Of a stretch of 15,007 nucleotides of DNA, positions 1 to 6,801 are shown piece by piece. Location: the NCBI GenBank assembly GCA_045577075.1, contig JAZNHR010000051.1:1-15007 (forward strand), in the 5' to 3' direction. The position numbers and the translations under genes were made by a program. Under the pieces are notes generated by a model, which did no database searches, was not told where the DNA came from, and was given only the letters and a program-made list of their open reading frames with translations. Origin of the DNA: SIG447 sp045577075. Lineage in GTDB: Bacteria > Bacillota > Clostridia > UMGS1883 > UMGS1540. Positions within the stretch are counted from its first letter, which is position 1, and each line of letters opens with the position of its first letter.

Positions 1-36
1 TCCTGTCAATATATCCGCAACATTATATATCGTCAT
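1..36 (-). CDS. Start of a downstream gene, possibly the partner sensor kinase (partial)
   Basis: An ATG at 36..34 shares bases with the TGA stop (35..33) of the response regulator, forming an ATGA overlap. It opens a frame that stays open to the window edge (12 codons, reading MTIYNVADILTG). An AAAGGG sequence lies about ten bases upstream of the ATG. ATGA overlaps of this kind usually mark translational coupling. LytTR response regulators are commonly encoded next to a sensor histidine kinase of the AgrC/GHKL type, so that is the best guess. The 12 residues seen carry no diagnostic motif, and the product identity is inference from position only. Confidence 0.5.
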   Translation of the reverse strand, partial: MTIYNVADILTG

Positions 37-746
37 ACCCTAAAATCCCTTTCAAGAAAATTTGTATATTCTTTAAGCACTTCCTTTTTGTATGAGCGAC
101 TAATCGAAACAGGTTTATCACAATGGTAGAGTTCGGCATCATTCTCTTTTATGCTTTTTACATACAGAAAATTTATTATAAATGATTTATGTACTCTGCA
201 AAACATTTCCTTGTCAAGCTGTCCGTAAAGCTCGGTCAAGGATTTGCAGATTTTATATACTCTTTCTTTAGTATGAATCCATATCCAATGGTCTTGGCTT
301 TCAAAATATATTATATCATCACAATATAGCCTGATCTTTGCTTTATTCTCGGCAAACGCAAATACTTTACGCTGTTTTGATAATTTTTTAGTTACATCAT
401 AAAACACCGTTTTAAACTCTTCACTATCAACAGGTTTTACTAAAAACCTAAATGGAGCACATTTAAAACTCTCCCGCATATACTCCGTGTAACTCGTTAC
501 GAACACTATGATTACATGCTCGTCAATTTCACGGATAAGACTTGCCGTTTCAATACCGTTAAGCCGTTCCAGTTCCATATCAAGAAAAATCACATCATAC
601 CGTTCACCCTTATCCCGATAGGCGTAAATTAATTCTTCTCCATTTTGATAAGCGTCACATACTACTACAGTTTGCTTAAATTTATCGATATAATTTTCAA
701 TTTCATTTATGTAATTTATATTATCATCACATATAGCCACTCTCAT
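33..746 (-). CDS. LytTR-family two-component response regulator
   Basis: This 237-residue protein has a receiver domain followed by a LytTR DNA-binding domain, as in AgrA, LytR and VirR. In the receiver (about 1-120) the acidic pair is D8-D9, the likely phosphoacceptor is D56 in the FLDMEL segment, T84 is the switch Thr, and K104 sits in FLVKP. The LytTR domain (about 130-232) carries the typical FCRVHKSFIIN segment (182-192). The protein should be phosphorylated by a sensor kinase and bind direct repeats as a transcription factor. The ATG start has a GAAAGGA site seven bases upstream (754-760). The gene has its own promoter at 833-861 and overlaps the next reading frame by four bases. It is distinctly AT-rich compared with the operon upstream. 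The family call is firm; target genes and signal are unknown, and peptide quorum sensing or bacteriocin control are common roles in this family. Confidence 0.93.
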   Translation of the reverse strand: MRVAICDDNINYINEIENYIDKFKQTVVVCDAYQNGEELIYAYRDKGERYDVIFLDMELERLNGIETASLIREIDEHVIIVFVTSYTEYMRESFKCAPFRFLVKPVDSEEFKTVFYDVTKKLSKQRKVFAFAENKAKIRLYCDDIIYFESQDHWIWIHTKERVYKICKSLTELYGQLDKEMFCRVHKSFIINFLYVKSIKENDAELYHCDKPVSISRSYKKEVLKEYTNFLERDFRV

Positions 747-796
747 CTTTTTGTCCTTTCCTTGTTGTCAAAACCTGCATCTGCCGTTACTACCAA

Positions 797-819
797 CCTT
801 GTTCAAAATTGGAATAAGG
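797..819. repeat. 23-bp imperfect dyad in the response regulator leader
   Basis: The arms CCTTGTTC (797-804) and GAATAAGG (812-819) are inverted repeats of each other at seven of eight positions, and the odd pair would be a G-U in RNA. Symmetry continues toward an AT-rich centre. On the minus strand it falls about 8 to 30 bases downstream of the predicted transcription start, a position suited to a repressor operator or a short leader hairpin. No T-run follows, so it does not look like a terminator. Function is inference. Confidence 0.5.
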
Positions 820-832
820 TAATTTTATATAT

Positions 833-861
833 ATTATACCATGCTTTATGTATTTTTTCAA
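833..861 (-). promoter_or_regulatory. Sigma-A promoter for the response regulator gene
   Basis: On the minus strand, a -35 element TTGAAA (861..856) is separated by exactly 17 bases from a perfect -10 TATAAT (838..833). A TGG immediately before the -10 gives an extended -10 (TGnTATAAT). The predicted start is near 826, leaving a leader of about 80 bases. It lies downstream of the thiN terminator, so the regulator should be transcribed independently of the long operon. Confidence 0.87.
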
Positions 862-890
862 TAAATTTAGAAAAGACGGCAGAATCATTT

Positions 891-917
891 GTATAAGAGA
901 ATTGCACGTCTTTATAC
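891..917. repeat. Loose inverted repeat upstream of the response regulator promoter
   Basis: GTATAA at 891-896 and TTATAC at 912-917 form a 6-bp inverted pair spanning 27 bp, extendable to eight pairs if one base is bulged. It lies about 30 bp upstream of the -35 element of the regulator promoter, where an activator could bind. The match is short and the region AT-rich, so chance is a real possibility. Confidence 0.3.
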
Positions 918-918
918 T

Positions 919-954
919 AAAAAGCGATGTAATTATCGTGTTACATCGCTTTTT
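919..954. terminator. Perfect hairpin terminator after thiN, usable in both directions
   Basis: The arms 919-932 and 941-954 are perfect 14-bp reverse complements (AAAAAGCGATGTAA and TTACATCGCTTTTT) around an 8-base loop. On the minus strand the stem ends in TTTTT, just nine bases beyond the thiN stop, and should end the long operon. On the plus strand the stem also ends in a T-rich run (TTTTTGCTTTT), so it could block antisense transcription too. Confidence 0.92.
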
Positions 955-963
955 GCTTTTAAG

Positions 964-1602
964 TTATAAAGTTTTATCTGCTCTACATTGCATCACGAGC
1001 ACGCTTCCACAATGAACGGTGATGCGGGCGGTTTCTTCTTTGATTTCGTTACTTAGGCCGAGGGTGTCACCGACGCGGAGTTGCGCGTTTTCTGCCGGGT
1101 ACTTTGTGCCCGAAAGAGAAACGACAGCGTCCTCGAAAAAGGGAATCAGGGACAGGTAATGGTTTTCCTTTTTGGGGAGTGTGATGTCCCCGTTTAGAAG
1201 GAACATATAGGTGTCGCTATCCTCTAAAGTGAGATTTGCGCCGCGGTCTTTTGCCCACTTCATAAGACCGATATTCCCCAAAAAGTGATCTGTTCTGCCG
1301 CCAAATGCGCCAATGACGTAAATGTCCCGATATCCACTTGACAAGGCATAGTCAATGGCAAGCTGCAAATCCGTTTCGTCCTTTTCGGCAGGAAAGGTCA
1401 TTCGCTTGATGCCTTCGGGAAGTGGGATGCCCAGGCTATCGAAATCCCCAATCAGAATATGGGGTGTTACACCTAAAGCCAGGGCATGGAGATAGCCCCT
1501 ATCGGCGCAGATGACAAAATCTGTGCCGAGGGGCTTATAAAACGAATAATCCGAAATATCGGCGCCTGCCATGATGACGGCACGTCTTTCTCCGCTATGC
1601 AT
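964..1602 (-). CDS. thiN: Thiamine pyrophosphokinase (thiamine diphosphokinase)
   Basis: This 212-residue cytosolic enzyme transfers pyrophosphate from ATP to thiamine, giving the cofactor thiamine diphosphate. Family motifs are all present: ADRG at 33-36, GDFDS at 52-56, EKDETD at 73-78 and GGRTDH at 101-106, which build the nucleotide and metal site. GLSNE (182-186) and the closing G-VLVM segment (199-204) form the thiamine-binding beta domain. Length is normal. The ATG overlaps the last base of the rpe stop (TAATG), so translation is probably coupled. It is the last gene of the operon; the terminator at 919-954 follows immediately. The product of its neighbour rpe belongs to the pentose phosphate pathway, whose transketolase uses this cofactor, which may explain the pairing. 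Confidence 0.93.
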   Translation of the reverse strand: MHSGERRAVIMAGADISDYSFYKPLGTDFVICADRGYLHALALGVTPHILIGDFDSLGIPLPEGIKRMTFPAEKDETDLQLAIDYALSSGYRDIYVIGAFGGRTDHFLGNIGLMKWAKDRGANLTLEDSDTYMFLLNGDITLPKKENHYLSLIPFFEDAVVSLSGTKYPAENAQLRVGDTLGLSNEIKEETARITVHCGSVLVMQCRADKTL

Positions 1603-2249
1603 TAGCCTTTATATGCCTTATCTTTGAGATTCTGAATTGCGGCCGCCTTATCTTCCTCATAAAATACTGCAGCGCCGGCAACTATAACATTTGCACCGGC
1701 CTCCGTTACGGTGTAAATATTACCTGCACCAATACCGCCATCAATCTGGATGTCCTTATCGGGGTACTGGGCGCGGATTTCGCGCACTTTTCCAAGAACG
1801 TCCGGAATAAACTTCTGTGCGGTAAAGCCCGGGTTTACGCTCATAACGAGAATCATATCGGCAAGGTGTGCCACTTCCTTAATGGCGGAAGCAGGTGTGC
1901 CGGGATTGAGGGCAAGACCGACCCTGCAGCCATTGTCACGAATCTGCTGGAGGGCACGGTGAATGTGGTTCGTAGCTTCGACGTGAATGGTGATAATGTC
2001 TGCCCCTGCTTTTGCAAAATCGGCTATGTACTTTTCAGGGTTTTCAATCATTAGATGGACATCAAGCACCATACCTGTATGGGGACGAAGAGAAGCAACC
2101 GTACCGATGCCGAAAGAGAGGTTCGGGACAAAGTGGCCGTCCATAACGTCTATGTGCAGGTATTCTGCACCGCCGTCTTCAACGAGTTTTGCTTCGTTTT
2201 TTAGGTCTGCCATGTCGCATGCCAGAATAGATGGGGAAATTTTAATCAT
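1602..2249 (-). CDS. rpe: Ribulose-phosphate 3-epimerase
   Basis: The enzyme interconverts ribulose 5-phosphate and xylulose 5-phosphate in the pentose phosphate pathway. It is a 215-residue TIM barrel of standard length. Visible motifs are SPSILACD at the N-terminus (S7), LHIDVMDGHFVPN at 31-43 (metal ligands H32 and D34, catalytic D37), H65 in DVHLM, MSVNPGF at 136-142 and the second catalytic or ligand Asp D170 in QIDGG. I chose the ATG at 2249 because an AAAGGAAG site sits seven bases upstream and the protein then begins as the family does. A TTG at 2276 would add nine residues and overlap rsgA by 25 bases. The rsgA stop ends two bases before this start, and thiN follows with a one-base overlap. 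Confidence 0.95.
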   Translation of the reverse strand: MIKISPSILACDMADLKNEAKLVEDGGAEYLHIDVMDGHFVPNLSFGIGTVASLRPHTGMVLDVHLMIENPEKYIADFAKAGADIITIHVEATNHIHRALQQIRDNGCRVGLALNPGTPASAIKEVAHLADMILVMSVNPGFTAQKFIPDVLGKVREIRAQYPDKDIQIDGGIGAGNIYTVTEAGANVIVAGAAVFYEEDKAAAIQNLKDKAYKG

Positions 2250-2251
2250 GA

Positions 2252-3136
2252 TTATTCTTCCTTTCCTACTTTCCAAAATTTATTTTCCTTAAGCTTATCG
2301 TAAAAATACTGATAGCTTTCGTACCGTTTTTCATGGATTTCACCGCGCGCCACCGCGTCTTTTACGGCGCAGCCCGGCTCCTTTAAATGTTTGCAGCCTG
2401 TAAATTTGCAAGGCGCTTTAATGCGTGCAATCTCGGGGTACAAATCCCCGAGCCTGTCCGCTGTAATATCAGGCAGCTCCACGCGGCTAAAGCCGGGGGT
2501 ATCTAAAATATAGCCGCCACCGGACAAAGGGAAAAGCTCCACGTGTCTTGTGGTGTGCTTGCCACGCGCAAGTTTTTCACTGACGCGGCCTGTCTCAAGA
2601 CACAAATTATCGCCGATAAGGTTTAAAAGGCTAGATTTTCCGACACCGGAGTTGCCTGCAAAAGCTGTCACACGGTTTTGCAGATATGGCCGAAGGACTT
2701 CAATGCCCTTTTCCTCTTTTGCGCTTGTTATCACAGTTTCATAACCTGCCATCTCGTATACAGCGCAAAAATCCCGGCATTTTGCCTCGTCGCAAAGGTC
2801 GCTTTTATTGATGCAAAGCATAGCGTCAATACCGGCATGGGCGGCAGAAAGCAAAAACGCATCTATCATGTACATATCTACCGCCGGACTTATGATAGAT
2901 GCCACCACCATAATGCGGTCTATATTAGAAACCGGCGGACGCACAAGTGTGTTTTTTCGCGGCAAAATTTCAATGACGGAGTCGCAGTCTTCCGAAAGGA
3001 CAACCCTATCCCCTACCCGAGGAATGATATTCTCCTTGCGAAATCTGCCACACGCACGAGTTTCGTGCACGGTGCCTTCATCATCACAAACATAGTAAAA
3101 TCCGCCGATGCCTTTTGTTATGATGCCCTGCCTCAT
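2252..3136 (-). CDS. rsgA: Ribosome small subunit-dependent GTPase A
   Basis: RsgA (YloQ/CpgA in Bacillus) is a circularly permuted GTPase that checks late 30S subunit maturation. The 294-residue protein shows an N-terminal OB fold (about 1-65). The G motifs follow in permuted order: NKSD (110-113, G4), the P-loop GNSGVGKSS (161-169, G1), the RGKHTTRH switch (191-198) and DTPG (212-215, G3). The C-terminal zinc site has C243, C248, H250 and C256. The start has an AAGGAG site six bases upstream. It lies 24 bases after prkC, and this pairing is meaningful: in Bacillus subtilis PrkC is reported to phosphorylate the RsgA homologue. Nothing is missing. Confidence 0.96.
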   Translation of the reverse strand: MRQGIITKGIGGFYYVCDDEGTVHETRACGRFRKENIIPRVGDRVVLSEDCDSVIEILPRKNTLVRPPVSNIDRIMVVASIISPAVDMYMIDAFLLSAAHAGIDAMLCINKSDLCDEAKCRDFCAVYEMAGYETVITSAKEEKGIEVLRPYLQNRVTAFAGNSGVGKSSLLNLIGDNLCLETGRVSEKLARGKHTTRHVELFPLSGGGYILDTPGFSRVELPDITADRLGDLYPEIARIKAPCKFTGCKHLKEPGCAVKDAVARGEIHEKRYESYQYFYDKLKENKFWKVGKEE

Positions 3137-3160
3137 AGATTTCTCCTTACAGCCGCCGTC

Positions 3161-5023
3161 TTATCCAAGACGCTTTTCCATGTAATATTCATCATCTAAA
3201 TAAATGTGTACAACGCCGCTTTCCACTTCCTCGGTAAAGTTTATCGTAATAGGAGAAAGGGCGGTTTCATAGGTGCCTTCAAAAATGGTTTTGGAGCCTT
3301 CCATAACCGTAACCTTCACTTCTTCCTTATCCTCCGGCAAAGGCAGGAGGAGAGAATATGTTTTTCCGGGCTCTGTAATTTCCAGCTCACCTGTGCTGAC
3401 AGAAAATTCTACCGCCGCACCGGCAGACGCCATTTCCCCAGCCGGAACGGACTGGTAAATGACCGTGCCTTTTTTATGGGTACTCGTTCTTGGCGGCAGA
3501 ACAACGGGTTTTAAATCGCTGTCCTCTAAAAGCTTGCGTGCTTCTTCCTCTGTATGGCCATAAAGAGACGGCACTGCCACTTCCACTTCACTTTTGCCGA
3601 GACTGACAACGAGCATTACGGTATCTCCCGTGCGGAGGGAATAGCCGGCGTTGGGGTTTGTGCGAATGATATGGCCTTTTTCAATATCATCAGAATGTTC
3701 TTCCGAAATCTGTGGCACAAGCCCGAGCTGTTTCAGTTCTTTTTCTGCCGCACCGCTTTCCTTTTTTACATAATCGCTAAGCTCTATCCGCTGCGCACCG
3801 CGGCTAATCATGACAAATACCTTCGTGCCTTCTGACACCTTTGTGCCTTCCGCCGTATCCTGTTCCATGATAAATCCTTCCGGAATGGTACTACTGTATC
3901 CTGTGCCTTTTTCTACAATTTCGATGTTTTTATGACGCTGTCTTGCATCGGCAAGAGACATATTGAGAAGGGATGGCACCGAAATATCTTTTCCACCGGA
4001 GGGCAGCATCATCTTTGCCGCAATGACTCCAAGCCCTGCAATAATAACAATCGCCGTCAAAACCGCTGCAACAATTGCTACGGTATCCTCCTTGCGCCGT
4101 TTCTTCTTCTTTTCGGTATGCACCTTTTTGATTTGTGCTTCTTCTGCCGAAAGAGACGGAAGTTTCCGTGTGGAAAACTTATCCGAATGGGAAACAGGGG
4201 CCTCCGTTTCAAAAAGCATGCGCAGGTCCGTAAGAAGGGATTCTACGGAAGGATACCGTTCTTTTGTGTCCTTCGCCATGGCGCGGAGAATCATATGTTC
4301 AATTGCCGGGGATAACTGATTGTTTTTTTGTGTGGGCGGCACAGGTGCTTCCCCGATATGCTTCATGGCAACTGCCACAGGCGTTTCGCCGTCAAACGGA
4401 AGAGTGCCACAAAACATTTCATACATCACAACACCAAGGGAATAAATATCGCTCCTCTCATCGGTGAAGCCACCTCTTGCCTGCTCGGGCGAGGCGTAGT
4501 GTACAGAGCCTATGGCAGAGCTACTGCCTGCAATATTGGTTGAGGCGCTGACAGCGCGGGCAAGACCAAAGTCCGTCACCTTCAAAACGCCGTCATTTGT
4601 AATGATGATATTATGGGGCTTTATATCCCTGTGAATAATGCCTTTTGAATGGGCATGTTCGAGGGCTGAGGCAATCTGGCCCGTAAAATCCACCGCTTCA
4701 TTGACCGACAGGGCACCTTTTCGCTGCATGTATTCCTTGAGGGTAATCCCTTCAATACATTCCATAACGATGTAGTTGAGCTTGCCGTGACGGCCTACGT
4801 CATACACGGAAACGACATTGGGGTGGGAAAGGCTTGCTGCCGCCTGCGCCTCAATGGTAAAGCGTTTTAAAAACTCTTCATCCCCCTGAAATTCGGGACG
4901 CAGAATCTTGACGGCAACGTTTCGGTTGAGCAACCTGCAGCGCGCCTTATACACAATCGCCATGCCACCTGCCCCTATATTTTCCAAAAGCTCATAGCGG
5001 TTACTTAAAACAGAACCTACCAT
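3161..5023 (-). CDS. prkC: Membrane Ser/Thr protein kinase with PASTA domains
   Basis: This 620-residue kinase resembles PrkC/PknB/StkP, which sense muropeptides or lipid II and control cell wall synthesis and growth. The cytosolic kinase domain (about 10-270) has the glycine loop GAGGMAIVY (17-25), catalytic K39, E58, HRDIKPHN (131-138), DFG (151-153) and ASPEQ (177-181), so it should be active. A basic stretch KKKKRRK (305-311) precedes a single membrane segment (about 314-337). Outside the cell are three PASTA repeats (about 346-408, 413-476, 481-544) and a further beta-rich domain (about 548-620). The ATG follows directly after the phosphatase stop (TAAATG), with AGGAGG eight bases upstream. 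The neighbour order phosphatase-kinase-rsgA is conserved across Bacillota. Confidence 0.96.
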   Translation of the reverse strand: MVGSVLSNRYELLENIGAGGMAIVYKARCRLLNRNVAVKILRPEFQGDEEFLKRFTIEAQAAASLSHPNVVSVYDVGRHGKLNYIVMECIEGITLKEYMQRKGALSVNEAVDFTGQIASALEHAHSKGIIHRDIKPHNIIITNDGVLKVTDFGLARAVSASTNIAGSSSAIGSVHYASPEQARGGFTDERSDIYSLGVVMYEMFCGTLPFDGETPVAVAMKHIGEAPVPPTQKNNQLSPAIEHMILRAMAKDTKERYPSVESLLTDLRMLFETEAPVSHSDKFSTRKLPSLSAEEAQIKKVHTEKKKKRRKEDTVAIVAAVLTAIVIIAGLGVIAAKMMLPSGGKDISVPSLLNMSLADARQRHKNIEIVEKGTGYSSTIPEGFIMEQDTAEGTKVSEGTKVFVMISRGAQRIELSDYVKKESGAAEKELKQLGLVPQISEEHSDDIEKGHIIRTNPNAGYSLRTGDTVMLVVSLGKSEVEVAVPSLYGHTEEEARKLLEDSDLKPVVLPPRTSTHKKGTVIYQSVPAGEMASAGAAVEFSVSTGELEITEPGKTYSLLLPLPEDKEEVKVTVMEGSKTIFEGTYETALSPITINFTEEVESGVVHIYLDDEYYMEKRLG

Positions 5024-5770
5024 TTACGCTTCCTCCTTTTTCATCTTCTTAAAGACGATCGCCGTAATATTATCATGACCGCCGTTTTCATTTGCTTTAG
5101 TAATCAAATTGGAAACCACGTTGTCAAGGCTTTGGTCAGAAATCAGCAAATGCTTAATTTCTGTATCCGAAAGCATATTGGAAAGCCCGTCCGAACACAT
5201 TAGAATTAAATCATCCTGCCGAAGGGGAAGGGAAATGCAGTCGCTTTCCACAGAGGCGTTTGTCCCGACGGCACGGGTAATAATATGCTTCTTAGGGTGA
5301 CTGGTCGCCTCCTCTTTTGAGATGAGTCCCTTTTGCACCATTTCCTCCACGAGGGAGTGGTCGGTCGTGAGCTGGGAGAGCATGCCGTCGCGCATAAGAT
5401 ACACGCGGCTATCCCCCACATGGGCAATATAGAGCATATCAAAATCTAAAAGACACACATCCGTGGTTGTGCCCATACCGGCAAAGGCTTCACATTCCAA
5501 GGCGCGATTATACACGATATTATTGGCATAGCTGACCGCATTACGCAGCATGGTCGCGGCTTTTTCTTCGCTTAAATCCAGCGTGCTTTGCAAGCGAATA
5601 TACGTTTCCATACTTTCTGCCGCCGTGCGGCTTGCAACGTCTCCGCTTTGGTGTCCGCCCATGCCGTCACATAAAACAAAGAGTGCAGGCTGTTCCTCGG
5701 AAACCAAATAAAAATCCTGATTCATCTTTCGTTCTTTTCCTACGTCGGTTTTTGCAGCGAACGCAATCAT
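5024..5770 (-). CDS. stp: PP2C-family Ser/Thr protein phosphatase, partner of PrkC
   Basis: This metal-dependent phosphatase (Stp/PrpC type) removes phosphate from PrkC and its targets. The 248-residue protein matches the family length. Metal-site residues are visible: D19 in MNQD, D35-G36 in CDGMGGH (34-40), VGDSR (118-122), D194 in CSDGLS and D233 in GHDN. No membrane segment is present, so it acts in the cytosol on the kinase. I chose the ATG at 5770 because it has GAAAGGA nine bases upstream, overlaps the rlmN stop as ATGA, and begins the protein just before the conserved DVGKER-x-NQD segment. A GTG at 5815 would add 15 residues lying within rlmN. It is followed without a gap by prkC. Confidence 0.95.
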   Translation of the reverse strand: MIAFAAKTDVGKERKMNQDFYLVSEEQPALFVLCDGMGGHQSGDVASRTAAESMETYIRLQSTLDLSEEKAATMLRNAVSYANNIVYNRALECEAFAGMGTTTDVCLLDFDMLYIAHVGDSRVYLMRDGMLSQLTTDHSLVEEMVQKGLISKEEATSHPKKHIITRAVGTNASVESDCISLPLRQDDLILMCSDGLSNMLSDTEIKHLLISDQSLDNVVSNLITKANENGGHDNITAIVFKKMKKEEA

Positions 5771-6801
5771 AAGGTATTTTCCTTTCTTTTCTTCGCCCGG
5801 CGAAGCTGGCCGCACGCCGCATCAATATCCGCACCCATCTTGCGGCGCACCGTAACCTGTACGCCTGCCTTTTCAAGGGTTTTTACGAACATTTCTGCTC
5901 TTTCCTTGCCGCTTCGGCGAAAGTCCCGTTCCTCTACCGGGTTTACGGGAATTAAATTGACATGAAATCCGCTTTTCCCGCGAAGGCGCAGGCTGAGTTC
6001 TTCTGCATTTTCACGGCTGTCATTTACGCCATCTATTAAAGCGTATTCAAACGTTACCCTTCTGTGGGTTTTTTCAAAGTACGCATAGGCTTCTGATAGA
6101 AGCGTTTCCATAGGTACGCTTTTTGCAATTGGCATGAGTTTTCGCCGAATTTCATCATTCGGTGCATGGAGAGAAACGGCGAGGTTTATAGGAAGATTTT
6201 CTTCCGAAAGGCGGCGCATGTTATCGATAAGGCCGCAGGTGGAAAGGGTAATGTGCCGGGCACTTATCCCAAGCCCGTCAGGATTTATGGCATTTCGAAT
6301 AAACGTAAGCACATGGTCATAATTATCCAGGGGCTCCCCACTTCCCATAATAACAACATGGGAAATTTTCTGCTCCAAATCACGCTCTGCCGCTAAAATT
6401 TGCCCGATGATTTCGCCGGACGTGAGATTTCTGTCAAGCCCGTCAATGGTAGATGCGCAAAAAGCACAGCCCATGCGGCAGCCTGCCTGGGAGGAAACAC
6501 AAATCGTAAGCCCATGATGATAGGGCATGACAACACTTTCAATCCCGGCGTCGTCCTCCATGCGAAACAGATATTTTACTGTTTTATCGATTTTTGACAC
6601 AAGCTTTACATCGATTTTCGGAAGTTCGGTATAAAGCTCGTTTTTCAGTTTTTCCCGAAGGTCTTTCGGTACGTTAGTCATTTCGTCCGGCGTCCTGCCG
6701 CTGAAAATCCATTTATAGATTTGCTTTGTACGAAATGCCGGTACGTCTCCAAGATATTCCCGAAGGGTTTCGGGGGTAAAATCGTATATGTTCAATTCCA
6801 T
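5767..6801 (-). CDS. rlmN: Dual-specificity 23S rRNA/tRNA adenine-C2 methyltransferase
   Basis: RlmN is a radical SAM enzyme that methylates C2 of A2503 in 23S rRNA and A37 in some tRNAs. The 344-residue protein has the iron-sulfur motif CxxxCxxC (C108, C112, C115), a GSGEP segment (153-157) for SAM binding, and both cysteines of the methyl-transfer mechanism: C101, seven residues before the cluster, and C330 near the C-terminus. Residues 1-60 are the usual RNA-binding N-terminal domain. Keeping both catalytic cysteines and the PLDNYD motif fits RlmN rather than Cfr, the resistance methyltransferase that modifies C8. The ATG lies inside the end of rsmB (10-base overlap), with only a weak purine-rich ribosome site, which suggests coupling to rsmB. 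Its stop overlaps the phosphatase start. Confidence 0.95.
   Translation of the reverse strand: MELNIYDFTPETLREYLGDVPAFRTKQIYKWIFSGRTPDEMTNVPKDLREKLKNELYTELPKIDVKLVSKIDKTVKYLFRMEDDAGIESVVMPYHHGLTICVSSQAGCRMGCAFCASTIDGLDRNLTSGEIIGQILAAERDLEQKISHVVIMGSGEPLDNYDHVLTFIRNAINPDGLGISARHITLSTCGLIDNMRRLSEENLPINLAVSLHAPNDEIRRKLMPIAKSVPMETLLSEAYAYFEKTHRRVTFEYALIDGVNDSRENAEELSLRLRGKSGFHVNLIPVNPVEERDFRRSGKERAEMFVKTLEKAGVQVTVRRKMGADIDAACGQLRRAKKRKENTL

Larger units (their letters stand above)
747..963. other. Intergenic region between thiN and the response regulator gene
   Basis: This 217-base AT-rich gap separates two transcription units pointing the same way. Read from thiN toward the regulator, it holds a perfect hairpin terminator (919-954), a loose dyad (891-917), a sigma-A promoter (833-861), a second dyad in the predicted leader (797-819) and the ribosome binding site at 754-760. 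The predicted leader is about 80 bases. I see no tRNA or recognised riboswitch in it. An 83-codon plus-strand frame crosses the region, but it is largely antisense to the regulator and I do not regard it as a gene. Confidence 0.8.

Noticed and set aside
645..896. Plus-strand hydrophobic frame of 83 codons over the intergenic region
   Set aside because: It begins antisense to the response regulator and runs through its promoter; its hydrophobicity follows from AT-rich DNA and no ribosome site was seen.
2250..2276. Longer N-terminus for the epimerase from a TTG at 2276
   Set aside because: The extra nine residues do not match the family and overlap rsgA; the ATG at 2249 has a well-placed AAAGGAAG site.
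5771..5815. Longer N-terminus for the PP2C phosphatase from a GTG at 5815
   Set aside because: It would lie inside rlmN and precede the usual family start; the ATG at 5770 has a ribosome site and the ATGA overlap.
5767..6801. Cfr-like antibiotic resistance methyltransferase
   Set aside because: Gene context, length, the PLDNYD segment after GSGEP and the N-terminal domain fit the housekeeping RlmN; nothing points to Cfr.
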